From assembly GCA_007570905.1 (NCBI GenBank), contig RKSI01000062.1, positions 1 to 9,993 of the forward strand: a stretch of DNA of 9,993 bases. Direction: 5' to 3'. Shown here piece by piece: positions 5,654 to 9,993 of this stretch (its first letter is position 1; each line of letters begins with the position of its first letter). Both the position numbers and the translations under genes were made by a program. This stretch comes from Gammaproteobacteria bacterium. GTDB taxonomy: Bacteria > Pseudomonadota > Gammaproteobacteria > Poriferisulfidales > Oxydemutatoraceae. The notes under the pieces were generated by a model, which saw only the letters and a list, made by a program, of their open reading frames with translations, had not been told where the DNA came from and did no database searches.

Positions 5654-6529
5654 GCCGACGCTGAAAACGCGGTGGTCAAGGCACGGGAAACTGCGCCGCA
5701 GTTGGCGCTGGCGCTCCAGGTCCACTTCGGCCACCGCAACGCCTTCGCCTTTGGAAACACCGGCGCGAACGACGCCCCAGCAATCCACGATGCAACTGTG
5801 GCCGTAGGTGCTCTTGCCGTTGGCGTGGCGTCCGGTCTGGTTGGCGGCGATGACGCAGGCCTGGTTTTCTATCGCGCGCGCGCGCACCAGCGGCTCCCAG
5901 TGCGCGGCGCCGGTCGCCGCGGTGAAGGCCGAAGGCATGGCGATGATGTCGGCGCCCATGTCGGACAGCAGCCGGAACATCTCCGGGAAACGCAGGTCGT
6001 AGCACACCGACAGGCCGACGCGCCCGAACGGCGTGTCGGCGACGACGGCGTCGGCGCCCGGCTTGAAAGTGCTCGATTCGCGGTAACTCTGGCCGTGTTC
6101 CGGCAGGTCCACATCAAACAGGTGTATCTTGCGGTAGGCGGCGACGGCGGCGCCGCTTGCATCCATCAGCGGCGACACCGCCCAGGCGCGGTCGCGGTCG
6201 GGCGACTCCACCGGCAGCGTGCCGCCGACCAGCCACACGCCGTGGCGCGCCGCCTGCTCCGACAGAAAATCCCGGATGGGGCCGCCGCCGGCGGCCTCGC
6301 GCACGCCGAGTTGGTCGCGCTGGCGCTCGCCGATGAACGCAAACATCTCCGGCAGCACAACCAGCGACGCGCCCCGCGCCGCGGCCTCGCCGACAAGACC
6401 GGCGGCGCGTTTCAGGTTGTCGCGCAAATCCGCCGACGAGGTCATCTGAATCGCCGCGCACGACAGCGTGTCCGCGGCCTTTGCCCCGGCGCCGGTTTCA
6501 ATTCCTGTTTCAGTGTTCATTTCCGTCAT
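5642..6529 (-). CDS. Carbon-nitrogen hydrolase, Nit1-type (probable deaminated glutathione amidase)
   Basis: This 295-residue nitrilase-superfamily amidase has a complete catalytic triad: Glu61 (VLPEMF), Lys134 (YRKIHLFDVD) and Cys176 (SVCYDLRFPE). Within the superfamily it resembles Nit1 rather than Nit2/omega-amidase: it has TGAAHWEPLVRARAIENQ, TGRHANGKSTYGHS and a C-terminal RQLRRSFPCLDHR, all close to the Nit1 pattern. Nit1 enzymes hydrolyse deaminated glutathione, a side product of transaminases, in the cytoplasm. The exact substrate here remains inferred. The N-terminus carries a short Thr/Glu/Gly-rich extension (about 20 residues) before the first beta strand. ATG at 6529 is used; ATG at 6520 (codon 4) is an alternative. 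It is the last gene of the minus-strand run, 28 bp after the D-amino acid transaminase gene. It may also have its own promoter, because TATCAT lies 6 bases before the start. VDCWG replaces the common DPWG. Confidence 0.9.
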   Translation of the reverse strand: MTEMNTETGIETGAGAKAADTLSCAAIQMTSSADLRDNLKRAAGLVGEAAARGASLVVLPEMFAFIGERQRDQLGVREAAGGGPIRDFLSEQAARHGVWLVGGTLPVESPDRDRAWAVSPLMDASGAAVAAYRKIHLFDVDLPEHGQSYRESSTFKPGADAVVADTPFGRVGLSVCYDLRFPEMFRLLSDMGADIIAMPSAFTAATGAAHWEPLVRARAIENQACVIAANQTGRHANGKSTYGHSCIVDCWGVVRAGVSKGEGVAVAEVDLERQRQLRRSFPCLDHRVFSVGDAA

Positions 6530-6535
6530 GATTCA

Positions 6536-6541
6536 ATGATA
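6536..6541 (-). promoter_or_regulatory. TATCAT -10-like box directly before the nit1-like gene
   Basis: On the minus strand TATCAT lies 6 bases before the ATG at 6529, inside the short AT-richer gap after dat. It mirrors the TATAAT before the SIS gene. No -35 hexamer is recognisable. If used, the mRNA would be leaderless or nearly so. Confidence 0.3.
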
Positions 6542-6557
6542 GCCCATTCCGCCGGCG

Positions 6558-7379
6558 TCATTCGCACCAGTCGGCGAGGCAGTCCGAGAAGCGTTTCCAC
6601 AACGGCCCCGGTTCGCCGGCGCCGACCCGGTTGCCGTCCAGCGTGATGACCGGCACGATGCCGCGCGTTGAACTGGTCAGCCAGATTTCGTCGGCGGCGG
6701 CCAGTTCGGCGGCGGTGACGGTGCGTTGCTCGCAGCCGACGCCGCACACCGCCGCCATCTCGATGACGACGCCGCGCGTGATGCCGCTCAGCAGTTGCGG
6801 CCCTTCGGGCGGCGTCGCCAGCACGCCGCCGGCGGCGATGAACACATTGCTGGCGGCGCCTTCGGCGACGCAGTTGTCGCGCAGCAAAATCGCCTCCCAT
6901 GCGCGGTAATCGCGCGCGCGGCGGCGCAGCAGCACATTCGGCAGCAAACTGACCGACTTGATGTCGCAGCGGCTCCAGCGCGTGTCTTCGGCGGTGATGG
7001 CGGCGACGCCGGCGGCGGCGTCGTTCGGCGGCGGCATCGTCATCGCAAACACCGTCGGCGCGGCGTCATCGTCTATGACATGCTCGCGCGGCGCGACGCC
7101 GCGCGTTACCTGCAAATAAATCACCGGACTGGGCAGGCCCGAACGCTCAATCAGCCCGTCCACCACCTCGCGCCAGCGTTCGGGCGGATACGGGTCTTTT
7201 ATTTCGGCGCGCTCAAGGCTGCGGGCGAGGCGGTTGATGTGCGCCTGGTAGCGGAACGGGCGCCCACCCCAGACCGGCATCACCTCATAGACGCCGTCGC
7301 CGAACAGAAAGCCGCGGTCCAGCGGGCTGATGCAGCAGTCTTCAATCTCGAGAAAACGACCGTCGTGGTAGGCGGTCAT
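6558..7379 (-). CDS. dat: D-amino acid aminotransferase (class IV PLP enzyme)
   Basis: This enzyme moves the amino group between D-amino acids and 2-oxo acids, typically D-alanine + 2-oxoglutarate to pyruvate + D-glutamate, a wall precursor. The 273-residue protein is a fold-type IV PLP enzyme. Lys141 (CDIKSVSLLPN) is the Schiff-base lysine and Glu173 (AEGAASNVFI) the cofactor glutamate. The substrate carboxylate trap of D-amino acid transaminases is intact: Tyr31 (GDGVYEVM) with Arg98 and His100 in RGVAPREH. That signature separates it from branched-chain aminotransferases and from PabC. Length is slightly under the Bacillus enzyme (about 282). The ATG at 7379 overlaps the dacA stop as ATGA, so translation is probably coupled to the carboxypeptidase that releases D-Ala. 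No Shine-Dalgarno is evident. Confidence 0.92.
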   Translation of the reverse strand: MTAYHDGRFLEIEDCCISPLDRGFLFGDGVYEVMPVWGGRPFRYQAHINRLARSLERAEIKDPYPPERWREVVDGLIERSGLPSPVIYLQVTRGVAPREHVIDDDAAPTVFAMTMPPPNDAAAGVAAITAEDTRWSRCDIKSVSLLPNVLLRRRARDYRAWEAILLRDNCVAEGAASNVFIAAGGVLATPPEGPQLLSGITRGVVIEMAAVCGVGCEQRTVTAAELAAADEIWLTSSTRGIVPVITLDGNRVGAGEPGPLWKRFSDCLADWCE

Positions 7380-8524
7380 TCAAACAGCCGCATGAAGCCG
7401 TCGCTTAAACGCCGGAAAAAGCCCCCCTGGGGAACCATTTCCAGCGCCGCCAGCGGCTCCTCCCGGAGCAGGCGGTCGGCGAAGAACGCGCGCGCCGCGC
7501 CCAGCGTCTGGTGGCGTTCGACCGGCGCGCTGACATCCTCGCGCACCGACAACTCGGTTCGCACCTTGCCGCCGCTGACTTTGGGATAGGTCACATAGAA
7601 GTCGTTCATCAGGCCGAGGTCGGCGAACTTGCGAAGCCCGCCCCACACGCGCACCTGCGTCAGCGCCTGCGCCGGCTCAAACAGGCGCGCAGTGCGGTAG
7701 AAACGGAAGCCGTAGCGCAGCAGTTCGGTGGTCTGCTGAAAGCGTTTGGCGTCGCCGGAACTGCCGAGCACGACCGACACCAGGCGCATGTCGCCCTGCT
7801 GCGCCGACGCCGCCAGGCAATAGCCCGCGTCTTCGGTGTGGCCGGTCTTGAGGCCGTCCACGCCGAGGTCGCGCGCCTGCCACAGCAGTTTGTTGCGGTT
7901 GTGCTGGGTGATGTTGCCGTAGGTGAATTCGCGCTGCGCGTAGAGGCGGTAATGGTCGGGGAAATCGCGGATCATAGCGCGCGACAGCGTGGCGACATCA
8001 AGGGCGGTCATGTAATGGCCTTCCTCCGGCAGGCCGCTGACATTCCTGAAATTGGAGCCGGAAAGTTTCAGCAGGTCGGCGGTCTCGTTCATCATGCCGA
8101 CAAACGCATCCTCGGTGCCGGCGATGTGCTCGGCCAGCGCGACGCTGGCGTCGTTGCCGGACTGCACGACCATGCCGGTCACCAGGTCGCGCAGCGCCAC
8201 TTCCTTGCCGACCTCGACAAACATCCTTGAGCCGCCGGTGCGCCACGCCTTCTCGCTGATTCTGACGCGGTCGTCCATAGCCACCAGTTGGTCGGCCAGC
8301 GCGCGGTACACCACATATGCCGTCATCAGTTTGGTGATGCTGGCCGGTTCAAACGGCTCGCCGGCGTCTTTTTCGGCGAGAATCGCGCCGCTGTGGTAGT
8401 CCATCAGCAGGTAACTTTTCACCGGGAAGTCCGGCGCGCGCGGCGCCCAGTCGCCCACCGCCGCCGCCGCCGCGCTCCACAACAGCAGCGCGGCGCCGCA
8501 GCAAGCCGTCCAGCGCCGTCTCAT
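7376..8524 (-). CDS. dacA: D-alanyl-D-alanine carboxypeptidase, PBP5/PBP6 type
   Basis: This periplasmic DD-carboxypeptidase removes the terminal D-Ala from peptidoglycan pentapeptides, limiting cross-linking. The 382-residue product starts with a basic signal peptide (MRRRW plus a hydrophobic Ala/Leu stretch, likely cleaved near residue 22). All three penicillin-binding motifs are present: SITK with Ser62 and Lys65, SGN (122-124) and KTG (226-228). A beta-rich PBP5 C-terminal domain follows, ending in an amphipathic helix (GGFFRRLSDGFMRLFE) that should anchor the protein to the outer face of the inner membrane. The ATG at 8524 overlaps the rlpA TGA, and its own TGA overlaps the dat ATG, so it is translationally coupled on both sides. 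Whether it is the dacA, dacC or dacD paralogue cannot be decided from sequence; dacA is used in the broad sense. Confidence 0.93.
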   Translation of the reverse strand: MRRRWTACCGAALLLWSAAAAAVGDWAPRAPDFPVKSYLLMDYHSGAILAEKDAGEPFEPASITKLMTAYVVYRALADQLVAMDDRVRISEKAWRTGGSRMFVEVGKEVALRDLVTGMVVQSGNDASVALAEHIAGTEDAFVGMMNETADLLKLSGSNFRNVSGLPEEGHYMTALDVATLSRAMIRDFPDHYRLYAQREFTYGNITQHNRNKLLWQARDLGVDGLKTGHTEDAGYCLAASAQQGDMRLVSVVLGSSGDAKRFQQTTELLRYGFRFYRTARLFEPAQALTQVRVWGGLRKFADLGLMNDFYVTYPKVSGGKVRTELSVREDVSAPVERHQTLGAARAFFADRLLREEPLAALEMVPQGGFFRRLSDGFMRLFE

Positions 8525-9345
8525 CGCGGCAGCACGATGTAGTTGTGGAAACCGCCGTCTTTCAGCAGTTTCTCAACGACCACCAGTTCCGGCGACGCAA
8601 ACGGCCCGAGCCGCACGCGATATACCGGGCGCGACGCGAAAGGCCGCGTCTTTTCCACGAACGGCTTGAGGTTGTGGCGCCGGATGAGGGTTGCGACCCT
8701 CACCGCGCGGTGGCGGCTGGAATACGAACCGACCTGAATGAAGGCGCCGGGGCGCACCGGCGTTCTCAACACCTCTACGACGACCGGCACGACGCCGTCG
8801 TTCACCATGTCAATCCGGCTCGCCGCGGCGTACGACAAATCAATAATCCGGTCCTTCAGAAACGGCCCGCGGTCGTTGACGCGCACGACGACGCTTTTGC
8901 GGTTCTTCAGGTTGGTCACCTTCACATATGAAGGCAGCGGCAGCGTCCTGTGCGCCGCCGTCAGTTTGTTCATGTCAAAAATCTCCCGGCTGGAGGTCGG
9001 GCGCCCGTTGAAACGCCCGCCGTACCACGAGGCCTCGCCGCTCTCGCGGTGGCCGACCGGGCGCGGGCGCACCCAGTAACGCTTGCCCTTGACGATATAT
9101 GAACTCAGCGCGTCGCCCGGCCCGGCGTCGGCGGGCGCGGGAATGCCGCGCTTGCGGGCGGCGCGCCCGGTGCGCGGCTTCTCGATTAAATCATCGGGCG
9201 TGGCGAGCGGCGGCGCCTGGCGCACACCGCCGCAACCGCCCAGCAGCGACACCGCGACGACAGCGGCGACCGCCATCGCCGCCGCGCGCGCGGACGCGCC
9301 CGGTTGCGGGGCCTGGGCCGGTTTTGCTGTGGCTGCGCTTTGCAT
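8521..9345 (-). CDS. rlpA: Septal-ring lytic transglycosylase RlpA with SPOR domain
   Basis: RlpA is an outer-membrane lipoprotein that, where tested (Pseudomonas aeruginosa), cleaves glycan strands stripped of stem peptides and helps daughter-cell separation. This 274-residue protein has a signal peptide with lipobox LLGGC (Cys38), a linker, and a double-psi beta-barrel domain starting at GEASWYG (103-109). The barrel holds Glu121, His132 and Asp158 (VNDRGPF), matching the conserved active-site positions. A SPOR domain (about 200-274, from GAFIQVGSYSS) should bind denuded glycan at the septum. One oddity is TSSREIFDM, where the family usually has Gly before the catalytic Glu (TASGEVFDM-like); here it is Arg120. 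ATG at 9345 gives a sensible signal peptide, whereas Met24 would remove its charged start. It lies 27 bp after mltB, and its TGA overlaps the dacA ATG. Confidence 0.94.
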   Translation of the reverse strand: MQSAATAKPAQAPQPGASARAAAMAVAAVVAVSLLGGCGGVRQAPPLATPDDLIEKPRTGRAARKRGIPAPADAGPGDALSSYIVKGKRYWVRPRPVGHRESGEASWYGGRFNGRPTSSREIFDMNKLTAAHRTLPLPSYVKVTNLKNRKSVVVRVNDRGPFLKDRIIDLSYAAASRIDMVNDGVVPVVVEVLRTPVRPGAFIQVGSYSSRHRAVRVATLIRRHNLKPFVEKTRPFASRPVYRVRLGPFASPELVVVEKLLKDGGFHNYIVLPR

Positions 9346-9372
9346 GAAAATCCGGTGCTGCCTGTTCGGTGT

Positions 9373-9993
9373 CTATGGTTCGGCGGGCCGGTACGCGCTG
9401 TGAATCATCTGCGCCAGTTGGTGGACGGCCAGCGCGTAGCGGCGGCTCGTATTATAGCGCGTCAGCACGAAAAAGTTCTGGTAGCCGACCCAGGTCTTGC
9501 GGCGCCCGTCCTCGTGCTGGAAGTCAAACAGCGAGAATTTCTCCTCGCGCGGCATAAAGCCGCCCATCCGGATGCCGCGCCCGTCAAGGTCGGAGGCCGA
9601 AAGCCACGGGCGCATCTTGCGGTTCAGCAGCGGTTGGTAGTCGCCCTCCGGCGCCGCCACATATTCGCCGAGCGGCGCGCGCCCGCGCCAGCCGTGGCGC
9701 GCCAGAAAATTGGCGACGCTGCCGATGGCGTCCGCCGGGCTGTTCCACAAGTCGCGCCTGCCGTCGCCGTCGAAGTCCACCGCATATCCGCGGTAACTGC
9801 TCGGAATAAACTGGCCGAGGCCCATGGCGCCCGCGTACGAGCCGCGCACTTCGGCGCAGTCCATCTTCTCCTCGCGGCACAGCAGCAGAAATTCGGTCAA
9901 TTCGCGCAGGAAAAAGCGCGCCCGGCGCGGGTAGTCAAAGCCCAGCGTGACCAGCGTGTCAAACACCGGAAAGCCGCCGGTGATGCGCCCGTA
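9373..9993 (-). CDS. mltB: Membrane-bound lytic murein transglycosylase B, C-terminal part (5' end outside window)
   Basis: MltB cuts the beta-1,4 bond between MurNAc and GlcNAc, leaving 1,6-anhydro-MurNAc ends, and takes part in wall turnover from the outer membrane. About 206 residues are visible, and the frame is open to the window edge. Diagnostic stretches are YGRITGGFPVFDTL, LTLGFDYPRR-like, GSYAGAMGLGQFIPSSYR and DAIGSVANFLARHGW. Between them is an EF-hand-like loop, DFDGDGRRDLW, as in E. coli Slt35. The catalytic Glu (in the ETxxG motif just before the first visible residues) and any signal peptide lie off the window. It ends in TAG and is the first visible gene of the mltB-rlpA-dacA-dat-nit run. 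A complete gene outside the window is likely. Confidence 0.93.
   Translation of the reverse strand, partial: YGRITGGFPVFDTLVTLGFDYPRRARFFLRELTEFLLLCREEKMDCAEVRGSYAGAMGLGQFIPSSYRGYAVDFDGDGRRDLWNSPADAIGSVANFLARHGWRGRAPLGEYVAAPEGDYQPLLNRKMRPWLSASDLDGRGIRMGGFMPREEKFSLFDFQHEDGRRKTWVGYQNFFVLTRYNTSRRYALAVHQLAQMIHSAYRPAEP

Noticed and set aside
5672..6646. A 324-codon plus-strand frame opposite nit1
   Set aside because: The minus strand encodes a full amidase with Glu-Lys-Cys triad. The plus frame is a shadow without recognisable domains.
6726..7589. A 287-codon plus-strand frame opposite dat and the end of dacA
   Set aside because: It is a shadow of two well-supported genes, spans their overlap without its own signals, and has low-complexity composition.
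1..9993. A novel defence system, CRISPR array, tRNA or rRNA gene, or complete insertion sequence
   Set aside because: I looked for direct-repeat arrays, transposase or integrase motifs and tRNA-like cloverleaf signatures and saw none. Apart from the broken methylase, all genes belong to known housekeeping or envelope families.

Overview
The window is a GC-rich (by eye well over 60%) stretch of bacterial chromosome, most likely from a gammaproteobacterium. The main reason is the order rsmI (divergent) / lpoA - yraN - diaA-gmhA-like, which is the classic gammaproteobacterial yraL-yraM-yraN-yraO neighbourhood. LpoA itself is essentially a gammaproteobacterial outer-membrane lipoprotein. The second cluster, mltB - rlpA - dacA - dat, is also typical of that group. 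I cannot name the species. Coding density is very high, and no gene-free stretch reaches 300 bases.

Layout. Bases 1-257 hold the broken 3' part of a beta-class (SPPY) DNA methyltransferase; its tail runs into a conspicuously AT-richer segment. It meets rsmI (minus, 316-1164) head on. rsmI diverges from lpoA (plus, 1273-3168), with an AT-rich promoter-like element at about 1198-1211 between them. lpoA is followed by yraN (GTG overlapping the lpoA stop), then a SIS-domain protein of the DiaA/GmhA type and a GlcD-type FAD-linked oxidoreductase (TTG start), ending at 5598. A 43-bp convergent gap with two back-to-back inverted repeats separates this block from a minus-strand operon, which reads from the right edge leftwards: mltB (partial) - rlpA - dacA - dat - nit1-like amidase. 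rlpA/dacA and dacA/dat overlap by ATGA.

How the genes work together. Much of the window concerns the cell wall. LpoA activates the synthase PBP1A from the outer membrane. MltB and RlpA cut glycan strands, the DacA-type carboxypeptidase trims the terminal D-Ala, and the D-amino acid transaminase can interconvert D-Ala and D-Glu. The last gene of that operon looks like Nit1, the deaminated-glutathione amidase, which removes an aberrant by-product of transaminases. This makes a plausible transaminase/repair pair.

I found no CRISPR array, tRNA, rRNA, complete insertion sequence or clearly new system. The points most worth a second look are the truncated methyltransferase with its AT-rich junction, TATAAT-like boxes sitting directly at several start codons (possible leaderless transcription), the dat-nit1 pairing, and the SIS protein that keeps isomerase catalytic residues at a diaA locus.
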